Of a stretch of 64,000 nt of DNA, positions 43,351 to 52,621 are shown piece by piece. Origin of the DNA: Roseibium aggregatum (GTDB lineage Bacteria; Pseudomonadota; Alphaproteobacteria; Rhizobiales; Stappiaceae); contig NZ_JAEKJZ010000002.1 of assembly GCF_017309185.1 (NCBI RefSeq), positions 1 through 64,000 on the forward strand, in the 5' to 3' direction. Position numbers and translations under genes: made by a program. Each line of letters begins with the position of its first letter. The stretch's first letter is position 1. Under the pieces are notes generated by a model that worked only from the letters and a program-made list of their open reading frames with translations, ran no database searches and was not told where the DNA came from.

Positions 43351-44505
43351 ATGCGCCAGAACCAACGCTTCAACCAATCCCCACTTGCCCCTTCCTCCGC
43401 GCAAGCAAGCTCCGGCGGCACCCCGCCAAAGCGCAGCATTCTTCTCGCCGCAGCCAAACTCTTTACCGAGCGTCACCGGCATGACCTTGAAGAAAAAAAG
43501 ATTTTTTTTGAATTGGCGCGTAACCTCCTGCCACTGACGGAGGTCGAGGACCGTCGCCGGATCGCCGGCCTGCTTGCATCGCATCCGGAAATTCCGGACG
43601 ATCTTCTGGAACAGATTGCGTCGGACGAAGACCCGCTGACGGCCTATCCCGTATTGCGTTACAGTCCAGGCCTTTCTGTGGATCTCCTTCTGCGCAGGGT
43701 GGAAACCGGTCCGGACAGCTTGAGAAAGGCCATCGCCAACAGGTCTGCCTTACCCGAATCGGTCATCGATGCCTTGTGCGCCGATGCCGACGAGGGTGTC
43801 ATCCGAATCCTCCTTGGGCGGGACGACATCGGGCTGACGAGCGACCACAAGGCGAAACTCGGCCGCCGGAGCGGACTTCTCGCCAAGATCGGGCCGGAAC
43901 TGGCCAGCCGGGATGCAATTGGCACAGGATCTTTGGTGGGCCGATTCCTACATCTTCCGGCAGCGCTCAAGGCAGAAGCCGTCGCCGAGGCGGAAATGGC
44001 AAGTCTCGTCAGGCAGGTCCGCAGACCCGGCTCCTCCTCAGGCCGGCATCGCGGCGGCTCGCAACATCGCTTGACTGACGGACTTGTCCGCCAGGCGCTC
44101 GCGCAGAACAAACCCCGTTTTACCGAATTGCTCAGCCAGGCTCTGAGCCTGCCGCGGACGTTATGCGACCGTCTTCTAAACGACGATCAGGCCGACGGCC
44201 TGGTTGTCGCTCTCAAGGCGATTGGCCTGCCGGCAACCGAAACGACCAGTATCCTGATCCGACTATTCGGCGACCAGCTGCCGCTTGGAGATATCCGTGC
44301 CCTGCGGCGATTTCACCGGACGTTGAGCCTGGGGGCCGCCGAAACGCTGGTCGGTCAGTGGATGCTTGCAGAGACCGATGCGCTCCCCCTCTCCGACGCG
44401 CGACATGCCCCGCAGTTTCAGCAAGGAAATCCGGCGCGCGAACGCTTGGCCCCCTCTCGTTCGGAAGAACAAGCGGTCGCCGCTTTCAAGAAGACCGCGT
44501 CCTAA
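43351..44505 (+). CDS. DUF2336 family protein
   Basis: A 384-residue soluble protein. After a Ser/Pro-rich N-terminus, it has the all-helical DUF2336 pattern with HEAT-like repeats: PLTEVEDRRRIAGLLASHPEI, DEDPLTAYPVLRYSPGLSVD and LRKAIANRSALPESVIDAL. Function is unknown; such proteins are abundant in Alphaproteobacteria. It is convergent with DUF1491, overlapping at the ends by 4 bases. I keep ATG 43351; the region 43351-43440 has low-complexity coding and the start is less sure. Confidence 0.8.
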   Translation: MRQNQRFNQSPLAPSSAQASSGGTPPKRSILLAAAKLFTERHRHDLEEKKIFFELARNLLPLTEVEDRRRIAGLLASHPEIPDDLLEQIASDEDPLTAYPVLRYSPGLSVDLLLRRVETGPDSLRKAIANRSALPESVIDALCADADEGVIRILLGRDDIGLTSDHKAKLGRRSGLLAKIGPELASRDAIGTGSLVGRFLHLPAALKAEAVAEAEMASLVRQVRRPGSSSGRHRGGSQHRLTDGLVRQALAQNKPRFTELLSQALSLPRTLCDRLLNDDQADGLVVALKAIGLPATETTSILIRLFGDQLPLGDIRALRRFHRTLSLGAAETLVGQWMLAETDALPLSDARHAPQFQQGNPARERLAPSRSEEQAVAAFKKTAS

Positions 44506-44879
44506 AACTTGAAAAAATCCGCACCGGGAGGCGAAGGCCGCTCTTCCTCCGCGAGCGGCAGTTCGATCCGTCCGTCGCGGGCCTCGACCTCGACCAGCCA
44601 ATAGTCGGGGTCGATGCGGGCCTCGCTCTCAATCCGGTCATCCACCGTTTCCCGGTCGGCCTTCTCGAAAATCCTTTCAAACAATCGCCCTTGAGGCAGA
44701 TCGCTGAACATGGCCTGGGGGGCCGGCCCGTAAAAATCGAAGCTCCCGTTCAGCCGGTCGACACAGATGAAGATGGCTCCGGCCTCCGCCGCTCCCCGTC
44801 TGGAGACGGCCGCAAAGCCGCCTTCTCCGAAGAGGCGCCGGACAAAGGCACTGACAAAAAATTCCGAGGTGACCCGCAT
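44502..44879 (-). CDS. DUF1491 family protein
   Basis: A 125-residue protein matching DUF1491 over its whole length: MRVTSEFFVSAFVRRLFGEGG, RRGAAEAGAIFICVDRL and the late DPDYWLVEVEARDG. It is cytosolic with no known activity. In this window it is followed upstream by a peptidoglycan-binding protein and a DivJ-like sensor gene on the same strand, a neighbourhood I believe to be common in rhizobial genomes. Confidence 0.9.
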   Translation of the reverse strand: MRVTSEFFVSAFVRRLFGEGGFAAVSRRGAAEAGAIFICVDRLNGSFDFYGPAPQAMFSDLPQGRLFERIFEKADRETVDDRIESEARIDPDYWLVEVEARDGRIELPLAEEERPSPPGADFFKF

Positions 44880-44965
44880 GATACCTTCCGGAGTGCCGGC
44901 ACTGGTTCTTAGCGGCCGGAATCGTAGGATCGCTGTGACTTACGCGAAGACGGCGCCCTTCGCAA

Positions 44966-45715
44966 TCAACCCGACAGCGACCGGCCGCTCAGCATTTCCA
45001 GCCTTTCGATGACCTTCGGTCCGAGTTCTCCTGTCAGCGGCAGGGCATGGTCGAGTTCGAAGCGTTTGATGGCCGCCGTCGTGTTCGCCCCCATCAGGCC
45101 GTCCGCCTGAAGCGGGCCGTAACCGAACTCGGAAAGCGCCTTCTGCACCTTCAGGAGCATTGGATCCGCATCGATATCAGCAGCCTCCGCGCTCTCCTGA
45201 AAGGCGCTTGCCGTGCCCGAGAAGCCGGGTTTTGCCCGGGGCATCGGCACCTGCGCTGTGGCGGGTGTCGCGCCCTGCATCAGAACCAGAGCCAGCAAGG
45301 CTTCACTCGCCTCCCCCTTTTCCGGCTGTCCGGCGCGGCGCTCGAAAGCCCGGATCGCCCGTTCCGTGGCCGGACCGTTCAGCCCGTCAAGCGGCCCTTC
45401 GTACAGTTCCAGTTTTCGCAGGGCTATTTGGAGGTCCAGCACCAGCGTCGAGATTTCCTGAACCTGGACGCCACCGCGGCGGTCGTCCGGTTCCGGTTGC
45501 TGGATCTCGCCGCCCCTGTCACGCGTCGCGAACAAAGGTGCCGGATGGCGCCCGGGTTGCAAGCCGATCGCGTTGGCGACGATCAGGCAAGCCGTAAGCC
45601 CCATCACGACAGTCCCGCCGGCGGCCACCGGATTATCCAGAGCCACATGACCGGCCCGCGCAATAAGGGTTTCCTGGACCTTCGGCGGCGGTGCCTTCCT
45701 GCTTGTCTTTGCCAT
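44966..45715 (-). CDS. Membrane-anchored peptidoglycan-binding domain protein
   Basis: A 249-residue protein with one N-terminal helix (about residues 32-52) and two PG_binding_1 three-helix units: LRKLELYEGPLDGLNGPATERAIRAFERRAG in pattern (about residues 98-130) and ALSEFGYGPLQADGLMGANTTAAIKRF (about 193-220). It probably binds the cell wall from the membrane. It starts 8 bases after the stop of the DivJ-like gene, so the two are likely co-transcribed and may act together on envelope sensing. Confidence 0.87.
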   Translation of the reverse strand: MAKTSRKAPPPKVQETLIARAGHVALDNPVAAGGTVVMGLTACLIVANAIGLQPGRHPAPLFATRDRGGEIQQPEPDDRRGGVQVQEISTLVLDLQIALRKLELYEGPLDGLNGPATERAIRAFERRAGQPEKGEASEALLALVLMQGATPATAQVPMPRAKPGFSGTASAFQESAEAADIDADPMLLKVQKALSEFGYGPLQADGLMGANTTAAIKRFELDHALPLTGELGPKVIERLEMLSGRSLSG

Positions 45716-45723
45716 ACCGCCTC

Positions 45724-47487
45724 CTATGCCGTTTGCGCCCGCGGGCGTCTGTCGGGAGCCGCCTCGGCGACCGGTGGAACCGCAGACCGTCCGGACTGAG
45801 GCGGCAGACGCAGCACCACGCTGACCCCGTGGCCGAGCATGGTTTGCAGAGACAGACTACCGCCGATCCGTTCAAACAGACCGTTGGCAAATCTCAAGAC
45901 GGGCTTGGAGTTTTCAGCGCTCCAGCTCAGACAGGAATTCCTGTTTCGAACGGAAAGAAGGATCTGCAACCCCGACGGCGCAGTGACACCGGCGACATTG
46001 ACCGCCGCCCCACGCCCGGAAGTCTCGATCATATCGGACAGCACAAGACAAAGGCTCTGGCGCAGGAGTTTTCCGTCCGCGTGAATTTTAGGTGCATTCG
46101 GGAACGGTTCGACTTCGATTTCTACACCGAGCCTTTCCGCGATCGGTTTCAGGAGGCTGGCGCAACGGTGAAGGCTGGAATTCAGATCAACGGTACCGCA
46201 GTCCAGCTCCTCACCGGGCTCCCTTCCCGCTCCGATCTCCGAGGCCGCATTCAAGGCCGCAAGCCCGCTTTCACCGGCTTTCCTGATGTTCACGACAGCG
46301 TCGCCCAGACCTTGCTGGGACGGCTCCCATTTGCCGTCGCCGAAGCGTGCCGACAAGGCAACAATTTCAGCAAACGCGGCCCTGGCTTCACCGGCTGCAT
46401 GGTCCAGCAAGACGCGGGAAAATTTTTCGGCGCCCGGTTCGGGAGCCTCGGCCGGCTGATGCGGCGCAACGGAATGGGCCCCCTCAGGGTCACGAATAGA
46501 CAACAGGGTTCTTTTGCCGCCAGAGACAGATGACGGAACGTCGGCTTCCACGGTCCGCAGATCGAACTCCAGTCGTCTGTAGTCCGCCAGCCCCGCGTCA
46601 CCCGGATTGGATGCCCCGATCCGGACACGAGCCTCGAAACAGGCACTCCCGCCCTTGAGCCGGACGTCGGACACCTTCGTCAGATAAAGAGGCCTGTCGG
46701 CCACGTGAAGCCGGGCGAACAGCCAGTCGCCGCCCGAGAACGCCCCCGCAGGAAGCGGAGCCACGCCGAGCAGCTGCCTGACCGGGCCGCCGATGACCCT
46801 CACCGCGCCATCCACATCCAGCTCGCACAGAACTTCCGACACGCTCTCGCTGACAAGCTGCCGCTCCTGCGACGACCGGTTCACGGCCTCCCGCGCCTGT
46901 TTGCGATCGAGCAGAATGCGATTGGCCAGAACGCCGACATAAACCAGGGCAAGCAGCGTCGATACAATCCGGACCGGGCCGGGCAACGGCTCGAAGTGAG
47001 GCAGGGAAACCGGCAGAGCGGCAAGCGCCGCAAGAAGCAGACTGCAAAGCGCCGCGATGCCACCCAGCATTTTTCTACTGGTGGCGAGCGACGCTTCGAC
47101 CGGGGGCACGATCAACCAGACCAGCGCGAAGGAAGCGATGCCACCTGTCAGGAAACACACGGTCGCCACGATAACGGCGAACAGGCCCGACGACAGCCCG
47201 ACTGCGCGGTTCAGCGAACCGGATCGCGACAGGTAGAGCGCCAGCGGCCATTGACTGAGCATCCAGGACAACACGAGGATCGTTGCGGCATGGGGCGGCC
47301 CGGCAAGGGCGAGATGCAACGGCAGCACAAGAAGCGCCAGCGCACCGCAAAGAAAGCTGCCGGCCAGGAAGGAACGGTGCAGCGGTGCCAAAAAAGGATC
47401 TCCGGCAGCCTCGGGATGAATCATTCCCTCGACCCGGGGACCCCAGATCCCGCTGATAACAGTCAATGAACTCAGAAACTTACGCAC
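45724..47487 (-). CDS. DivJ-like membrane sensor with degenerate kinase domain
   Basis: A 587-residue protein. Residues 30-195 form about six helices, including GGIASFALVWLIVPPVEASL, similar to the DivJ/PdhS-type membrane domain. A PAS-like region follows (about 215-330). The HisKA-like segment reads LLDHAAGEARAAFAEIVALS in place of the usual H-E-L-R-T-P-L-N box. The N box reads LRQSLCLVLSDMIETS, with Asp for the essential Asn. The D-x-G-x-G nucleotide box is missing; only the late GHGVSVVLRLP G-box is kept. It therefore looks like a pseudokinase. DivJ identity is inferred from topology and neighbours. Confidence 0.75.
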   Translation of the reverse strand: MRKFLSSLTVISGIWGPRVEGMIHPEAAGDPFLAPLHRSFLAGSFLCGALALLVLPLHLALAGPPHAATILVLSWMLSQWPLALYLSRSGSLNRAVGLSSGLFAVIVATVCFLTGGIASFALVWLIVPPVEASLATSRKMLGGIAALCSLLLAALAALPVSLPHFEPLPGPVRIVSTLLALVYVGVLANRILLDRKQAREAVNRSSQERQLVSESVSEVLCELDVDGAVRVIGGPVRQLLGVAPLPAGAFSGGDWLFARLHVADRPLYLTKVSDVRLKGGSACFEARVRIGASNPGDAGLADYRRLEFDLRTVEADVPSSVSGGKRTLLSIRDPEGAHSVAPHQPAEAPEPGAEKFSRVLLDHAAGEARAAFAEIVALSARFGDGKWEPSQQGLGDAVVNIRKAGESGLAALNAASEIGAGREPGEELDCGTVDLNSSLHRCASLLKPIAERLGVEIEVEPFPNAPKIHADGKLLRQSLCLVLSDMIETSGRGAAVNVAGVTAPSGLQILLSVRNRNSCLSWSAENSKPVLRFANGLFERIGGSLSLQTMLGHGVSVVLRLPPQSGRSAVPPVAEAAPDRRPRAQTA

Positions 47488-47811
47488 TCGAAACTACCAC
47501 ACCAAAGACGCGGATTTTACCGCTCGCAACCTTGACGAGGCTATTTTCCAACGCAGCACTTAAGGAACGATAAAGGATGAATTCAATTCGGCTGTTTTTC
47601 AGGAAATCGCCTGATTTCAACGGGTTGCCCCGATTTATCTAAAGTTTGAAGAAAATTTTCCGAAAACTTGGCTTAAATACCTGTTTTATTTTACGAAAAT
47701 TGACTCTGCACGATCAACGCGACATTCTCAGGTGGCTGCTACAGTGTATGCATAACAAGTGTGCCGGCACAAAAATGGCACGCGCAAGCGAACAGACTGT
47801 GGGTAGCAAAC
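47488..47811. other. Intergenic region between DivJ-like and DUF5330 genes
   Basis: 324 bases with A/T-rich blocks (47500-47540 and 47630-47700). No tRNA, strong hairpin or riboswitch is visible. It is expected to contain the promoters of the two divergent genes. Confidence 0.5.
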
Positions 47812-48258
47812 ATGTTCTTTCTCTTGAGGACGGCCTTCTGGCTGACCCTCGTTCTGGTCCTTCTTCCACTGGGATCGGACGGGGAACAAACAGTGGAAGA
47901 GAAACTGGATCCGGTCTCGGCCTATCTGGCCGCCCAGGCGACAATGTCGGACCTTGGCGGGTTTTGCCAGCGCAATCCCGAGGCCTGCGAGACAGGAAGC
48001 GACGCCTTGACGGCAATCGGCAGCCGGGCCCGGGAAGGCGCCCGGATCGTGTACGAATTTCTGGACACCCAGCTCGCGGAGTCGTCAACCGGCGACGGCC
48101 TGGTGACCGGGTCAACGGCCTCTGCCGTCGAAGACCGCTTCCAGCACAATTACGCCGGCGCCCAATCGTGGCAGCCTGATTTGAACAAAGTCTCCACCGG
48201 GGAGACAACCTTTGGGCCAGTGCCGCGGCCCAAACCGCGCTCAGGCCGAAACACCTGA
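47812..48258 (+). CDS. DUF5330 domain protein
   Basis: A 148-residue protein beginning MFFLLRTAFWLTLVLVLLP, the membrane-anchor start shared by DUF5330 proteins of Hyphomicrobiales. A conserved stretch, MSDLGGFCQRNPEACETGSDAL (two Cys), follows at about residues 46-67. The remainder is Ser/Gly-rich and probably disordered. Function is unknown. A frame to 47761 adds 17 residues but destroys the family-like start. A terminator lies about 120 bases downstream. Confidence 0.85.
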   Translation: MFFLLRTAFWLTLVLVLLPLGSDGEQTVEEKLDPVSAYLAAQATMSDLGGFCQRNPEACETGSDALTAIGSRAREGARIVYEFLDTQLAESSTGDGLVTGSTASAVEDRFQHNYAGAQSWQPDLNKVSTGETTFGPVPRPKPRSGRNT

Positions 48259-48568
48259 GCGTCCAAGCCGTTGAGGATCCTATGACCTCCGCGATCTGAA
48301 AACGGCAATTGCGCCCCGCTTGAGTGATGCCGGTCCCCGGCATTGCGAAGACGGCTTCACTTCAGCAGACAGTTCTGCTGCGCCGCAGATGGCAAGCTGC
48401 CCAATCCATCTGCGGCGTTTCTTCTTTTTTGCCGCTCACCGGCTGTCCCGCCCCTCAATTCCCCATATTTCTGTCGGCGCGCGAACCGCGTCATTTTCGG
48501 ACCTGGCATTGGCACACGTTCAGACGAGGTCTATATGAGGGCGTTACTGACGTTCAAAGACCGGTGCC
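48259..48568. other. Intergenic region between DUF5330 and sufE-like genes
   Basis: 310 bases holding the terminator at 48381-48430 and the probable sufE promoter downstream of it. Short open frames here overlap one another and lack ribosome sites, so I call none. Confidence 0.5.
48381..48430 (+). terminator. Rho-independent terminator
   Basis: CGCCGCAGATGG (48381-48392) and CCATCTGCGGCG (48406-48417) are perfect 12-base complements with a 13-base loop, followed by TTTCTTCTTTTTT. This is an excellent terminator for plus-strand transcription from the DUF5330 gene. Confidence 0.88.
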
Positions 48569-49000
48569 ATGACAACTTCTATCGACGACATCGTTGAAAC
48601 ATTCGAATTTCTCGACGATTGGGAAGACCGCTACAAATATCTGATCGATCTCGGCCGGGAGTTGCCTGAGCTTGCAGAAGACGAGCGGACGGATGAAAAC
48701 AAGGTGCGCGGCTGTGTTTCCCAGGTCTGGCTGATCACCTCCATCACCACCGGATCTGACGGGACACCTGTGCTGACCTTCAGAGGCGACAGCGATGCCC
48801 TGATCGTTCAGGGGCTGGTCGCGGTCGTTACGGCGCTGTTCAGCGGCAAACCGGCGGCCGCTATTCTGGAAATCGATGTCGAAGCCATCTTCTCCAAACT
48901 GGGACTGCAGGAGCATCTCACACCGCAGCGCTCCAACGGACTGAGATCCATGGTCGGACGTATCCGCTCCGCCGCGCAGGCGGCCCTGACCGAGGCTTGA
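48569..49000 (+). CDS. sufE: SufE-family cysteine desulfuration protein
   Basis: A 143-residue sulfur-acceptor protein that takes persulfide sulfur from SufS and stimulates Fe-S cluster assembly. The catalytic Cys is in NKVRGCVSQVWLI (about residue 49), and the upstream DWEDRYKYLIDLGRELPEL is the family opening. Length is normal. No other suf genes are in the window. It is followed by the mucR terminator, convergent from the other strand. Confidence 0.93.
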   Translation: MTTSIDDIVETFEFLDDWEDRYKYLIDLGRELPELAEDERTDENKVRGCVSQVWLITSITTGSDGTPVLTFRGDSDALIVQGLVAVVTALFSGKPAAAILEIDVEAIFSKLGLQEHLTPQRSNGLRSMVGRIRSAAQAALTEA

Positions 49001-49047
49001 TCATCCGGACGGTTTCAGCCGTCCGAAACGAACTCCAACACCCAGCT

Positions 49048-49076
49048 AAAAAAAGAGCTGCCACGAGGGCAGCTCT
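49048..49076 (-). terminator. mucR Rho-independent terminator
   Basis: In minus-strand order AGAGCTGCC, a 5-base loop and GGCAGCTCT form a perfect 9-bp stem followed by a run of T. It ends transcription 33 bases after the mucR stop and may also act on sufE read-through, though the plus strand lacks a T run. Confidence 0.85.
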
Positions 49077-49108
49077 TGAGATCCGGTTTGAAGAGTTCGC
49101 TTCAGATC

Positions 49109-49525
49109 TTACTTGGAGCGCTTGCGCTGCTGGCCGAGGCCCATTTTCTTGGCAAGCTCGGAACGGGCTGCCGCGTAGTTCGGCGCAACCATCGGGTAGT
49201 CGGCACCCAGATCCCACTTTTCCCGGTATTCTTCCGGGGTCATGTTGTAGTGGGTCCGCAGGTGGCGCTTGAGCGACTTGAACTTCTTGCCGTCTTCCAG
49301 GCAGATGATGTAGTCCGGCATTACGGATTTCTTGACCGGCACCGCAGGCTTCAGCGGCTCGGGCTCCGGCTCACTGGAAGAAGTTACAGTTTTCTGCAAT
49401 GCGTTGTGAACCTCACTGATGAGGTTCGGCAGATCTGTCGATGCAACGGTGTTGTTGCTTACATATGCTGAGACGATGTCAGCGGTAAGATCAATCAAAT
49501 TTGCATCCACCGGACTGTCAGTCAT
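49109..49525 (-). CDS. mucR: MucR/Ros-type zinc-finger transcriptional regulator
   Basis: A 138-residue regulator of the Ros/MucR family. An N-terminal oligomerisation helix region (about 10-45) precedes a Glu/Pro linker and a single prokaryotic zinc finger, with ligands Cys, Asp, His and His spread over [19 protein letters not shown] (about residues 75-93). The finger is followed by [19 protein letters not shown], the extended DNA-binding segment. Known MucR proteins act like H-NS on AT-rich targets, controlling exopolysaccharide, motility and their own gene. It has its own terminator; its AT-rich upstream gap fits autoregulation. Confidence 0.95.
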   Translation of the reverse strand: MTDSPVDANLIDLTADIVSAYVSNNTVASTDLPNLISEVHNALQKTVTSSSEPEPEPLKPAVPVKKSVMPDYIICLEDGKKFKSLKRHLRTHYNMTPEEYREKWDLGADYPMVAPNYAAARSELAKKMGLGQQRKRSK

Positions 49526-49844
49526 TTTTCACCCGTTCTCTACTGAATTCAAAATTAGTTGCGGTGTTAACCTGCAAAAAGTTTGGGCAGAGAACGAAAA
49601 GAATTTTTCGTTACTTTCTGCCCGATAAATCGAAAATGATTCTACTTTGCAGGCGACCTTCACCGCCTTATATCGCCGGATTTCAAATCAGACAACCCCA
49701 CGAACCAAATAAAAATCAATCCGAAACAATAAAAATGGATTTCTATAAATATTGACTATTTCCGATGCATTGAAGACAGCAAGGAACCGATAGTATTGTG
49801 GCAAGCCCGATCTTCGACAATTCGAAGCTCGAAAACGTCAGAGC
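49526..49844. other. AT-rich mucR upstream region
   Basis: 319 bases between mucR and the end of the mrp operon. Bases 49540-49760 are strongly AT-rich with several T-A steps, the type of DNA that MucR family proteins bind. The minus-oriented mucR promoter should be here. I see no gene and no clear terminator for the mrp operon. Confidence 0.55.
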
Positions 49845-50192
49845 TCACCCGTTCGGCCGAACCGTCTCGGCCAACGCATCCTGTTTAGTATCCGCACAGG
49901 GACGATAACCTGCCGCATAGGCAGCTTTCGCCAATAAATGAGCCGAAATTGGGGCTGTAAGCAGGAAAAACACCACACCGGCAAGTGCCCGGGTTACAAC
50001 GGCAAGATCGCTCGCATGTACCGCAAGGGCAAGTAGCATGACACCCGACCCCAGCGTTCCGGCCTTGGACGCGGCGTGCATTCGCATGTAGACGTCCTTC
50101 AAGCGGATCAGACCGAGTGAAGCGACCAGCGCGAACATGGCTCCGACGATGAGCATGACGCCGGTCACGATTTCCACGATCACTGTCGTCAT
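49845..50192 (-). CDS. mrpG: Mrp Na+/H+ antiporter subunit G
   Basis: A 115-residue membrane subunit with three helices ([30 protein letters not shown] and [20 protein letters not shown]) and the conserved [19 protein letters not shown] loop of MrpG/PhaG. It is the last gene of the seven-gene mrp operon; its ATG overlaps the mrpF stop by 4 bases. It is needed for assembly or stability of the complex. The frame upstream of ATG 50192 is not part of it. Confidence 0.93.
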   Translation of the reverse strand: MTTVIVEIVTGVMLIVGAMFALVASLGLIRLKDVYMRMHAASKAGTLGSGVMLLALAVHASDLAVVTRALAGVVFFLLTAPISAHLLAKAAYAAGYRPCADTKQDALAETVRPNG

Positions 50193-50545
50193 TGGCCCGC
50201 CTCTCTTCGTTTGATGCTCTCTTCGACCTCGGCCATGATGGTCTCGTCTCCCGCAATGCCACGATTGAGCACGAAACGGGCGAAAGCGGCCGTTGCCAGG
50301 AAACCGACAAGGCCAAGAGTGATCGCGATATCGATATAGAGATAGAACCCGGTCGAAACCCCCATCGCCGCGATGAACCCGATGCCGACGGCCACCAGCA
50401 TGTCGAGCGCGACGACCCTGTCGGGCAGGCTCGGCCCCTTGACCGTGCGATAAACGATAATCACGAAGGAAATCGTCAGAAGTCCGAGCGCGATATGGAC
50501 GGACAGATGCAGAAACTGGGCCGAAAAGGCGCTTAGAGAGCTCAT
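50189..50545 (-). CDS. mrpF: Mrp Na+/H+ antiporter subunit F
   Basis: A 118-residue subunit with three helices and the invariant [18 protein letters not shown] loop that marks MrpF/Pha[14 protein letters not shown] follows. The C-terminal tail is polar. It overlaps mrpE upstream and mrpG downstream by 4 bases each, implying coupled translation. It is a small hydrophobic subunit required for Na+/H+ exchange by the full complex. Confidence 0.94.
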   Translation of the reverse strand: MSSLSAFSAQFLHLSVHIALGLLTISFVIIVYRTVKGPSLPDRVVALDMLVAVGIGFIAAMGVSTGFYLYIDIAITLGLVGFLATAAFARFVLNRGIAGDETIMAEVEESIKRREAGQ

Positions 50546-51018
50546 CTGAACACCTCCAGTATCTTTCGCTCGAAGCCATTCTTGATGTCGTCGATCGTGG
50601 CCTGAGGGTCGGGAACGTCAATGCAGTGAATATAGAGCGTCTTGCGATCTTCGGAGACGTCGACCGACAGGGTCCCCGGCGTCAGCGTGATCAGATTGGC
50701 CAGCATCGTGATTTCGAAATCCCGGTCCACCGTCAGAGGCAGGGCGATGATACCCGGCTGCAGTTCGATTTTCGGCTGCAGCACGATCATGGCAACTCGC
50801 CACGCGGACAGGACCAGTTCGTAGACGAACAGAACCGCCAGCCCGCAAGCCTTGCTGAAACGCTGATAATAGGCCGCGGTTCCAACCTGTTCGCGGATCA
50901 GGTAGAGCGCACCGAACCCGAGGACGAAGCCGAAGGCCAGATTCACTTCCGAGAAACTGCCCGAGACCGCGCCCCAGGCCAGCATCATCAGAACGTTGAT
51001 GAGTAAAAGACCTGTCAT
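50542..51018 (-). CDS. mrpE: Mrp Na+/H+ antiporter subunit E
   Basis: A 158-residue subunit with two to three N-terminal helices and a cytoplasmic domain. Family landmarks are [29 protein letters not shown] [17 protein letters not shown], and [28 protein letters not shown] in pattern near residues 112-139. Overlaps of 4 bases with mrpD and mrpF place it in the same transcript. MrpE lies at the edge of the complex and is needed for its membrane assembly. Confidence 0.94.
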   Translation of the reverse strand: MTGLLLINVLMMLAWGAVSGSFSEVNLAFGFVLGFGALYLIREQVGTAAYYQRFSKACGLAVLFVYELVLSAWRVAMIVLQPKIELQPGIIALPLTVDRDFEITMLANLITLTPGTLSVDVSEDRKTLYIHCIDVPDPQATIDDIKNGFERKILEVFR

Positions 51019-52616
51019 CCCTGCTCTCCAAAGACCGAACGCTGGTAACCAAACGGCTGATCCACACCGCTTGCGCCCTGGGTTGCGAGTTCAATCATCC
51101 ATTCCGGCTGAAGACCGAAATAGACAACAAGCGCCGTGAGAATGCCGAGCGGCAGCCAGACAGCCCCGCCGGACAATTGCGGAGCCTCCACCTCCACGGC
51201 GTCGGCCGTCTGCCCGTCCGGCGTCCCTTCCGGACCGCCACGCCAGAAGGCGAAGATCCATACCCGCCCCATGGCAAGCGTCGTCAGAAAGCCGCTGACG
51301 AGAATAGCCGCGCCAAGCGCTGTGCCGAACCGGAGTTCGTCATCGCGGAAAGCCGCATCGACCAGCATGATCTTCGGCCAGAAACCTGAGAAGGGCGGCA
51401 GGCCGGAAACGGCGAAGCCGAGCACGAGGAAAACACCGGCAAAGGCGACGTTTTTTCGATAAAGACCGCCAAGCTTGCGCAGATCGTAGGATCCGCCGAG
51501 CATGTGCATGACCCCCGCGGCCATGTAAAGGGCCGTCATCACGACGATGGAATGCACCGCGTAGAAAATCGCTCCGGAGATCGCCAGGGTGGACCCGACG
51601 GCGACGCCGGCCAGCATCGAACCGATGCCGGCAATGACCACATAGCCGAGCAGCCGGCGCACCTCGCTTTGCGCCAGGGCGCCGATCGCACCGGTAATCA
51701 GGGTCACGATCGCCACGAGCGCGATAAGATCCGCCAGATGGTCGCGCGATGCGGGAAGGATCAGAACGAAGACGCGGATAAGGGCATAGACGCCGACCTT
51801 GGTCAAAAGACCGGCAAAGACGGCCGAAACCACCACATTCGGGGTATGATAGGAAGCAGGCAGCCAGAAATTGACGGGAAACGCCGCGGCTTTCATCGCG
51901 AAGGCGAGAAAATAAAGTGCGGCCACCGTCGCAAGCGTTCCGGAGGCCGGATTATCCAGAGCCGCGACCTTCAGGGATATGTCGGCCATGTTGAGCGTAC
52001 CAAAAATCCCGTACAGCAAGCCGGTCGCGATCAGAAACAGGTTGGTGCCGACAAGGTTCAAAACGCCGTATTTGACGGCCCCGTCCAGTTGGATCCGGTC
52101 GTTGCCGAGCACCAGAAGCCCGTAGGACGAAATCAGCAGAACCTCGAACCAGACGTAGAGATTGAACACGTCACCCGTCAGGAATGCTCCGCAGACGCCG
52201 GTCATCAAGAGCAGCAGGAAGGGATAAAATCCGTAGCGCCGCCCCGTGCTGTCGACGCTCGCCGCGCCGAAGAGACCGCCGCAAAACGCCACGATGGAGC
52301 CGATGAAAGAGAGTGTCGCCCCGAGCGCGTCAACCGTGAAGGCGATGCCGAACGGCGGCAGCCAGCTGCCCATGACCATGGTGATCACACCGTGATCGAG
52401 CACCCGCACAAGCAGCGTCAGACTGGCCAGAACCAGTGCACCCAGAAAGGCAATCCCGAGCTTTGGCTGCAGGTCGGTGTTCTTGCGCAGCATCAGGCAC
52501 AAGGCCCCACCCAGCATGGTGATCAGCGAAGGCGCGACCACCAGCCAGTCGCCCGCGGCGACCGGGGCGGTCGCCATCGCCTGGGACAGATCGACGGAAA
52601 CGGAAGAACCGGCCAT
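51015..52616 (-). CDS. mrpD: Mrp Na+/H+ antiporter subunit D
   Basis: A 533-residue polytopic protein homologous to complex I NuoM/NuoN, with about 14 helices. Hallmarks are FNLYVWFEVLLISSYGLLVL, KAAAFPVNFWLPASYHTPNV (with the functional Lys in a helix) and KVGVYALIRVF. It provides one proton pathway of the antiporter. It begins 5 bases after the mrpC stop and overlaps mrpE by 4 bases. Confidence 0.95.
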   Translation of the reverse strand: MAGSSVSVDLSQAMATAPVAAGDWLVVAPSLITMLGGALCLMLRKNTDLQPKLGIAFLGALVLASLTLLVRVLDHGVITMVMGSWLPPFGIAFTVDALGATLSFIGSIVAFCGGLFGAASVDSTGRRYGFYPFLLLLMTGVCGAFLTGDVFNLYVWFEVLLISSYGLLVLGNDRIQLDGAVKYGVLNLVGTNLFLIATGLLYGIFGTLNMADISLKVAALDNPASGTLATVAALYFLAFAMKAAAFPVNFWLPASYHTPNVVVSAVFAGLLTKVGVYALIRVFVLILPASRDHLADLIALVAIVTLITGAIGALAQSEVRRLLGYVVIAGIGSMLAGVAVGSTLAISGAIFYAVHSIVVMTALYMAAGVMHMLGGSYDLRKLGGLYRKNVAFAGVFLVLGFAVSGLPPFSGFWPKIMLVDAAFRDDELRFGTALGAAILVSGFLTTLAMGRVWIFAFWRGGPEGTPDGQTADAVEVEAPQLSGGAVWLPLGILTALVVYFGLQPEWMIELATQGASGVDQPFGYQRSVFGEQG

Positions 52617-52621
52617 GTAGC

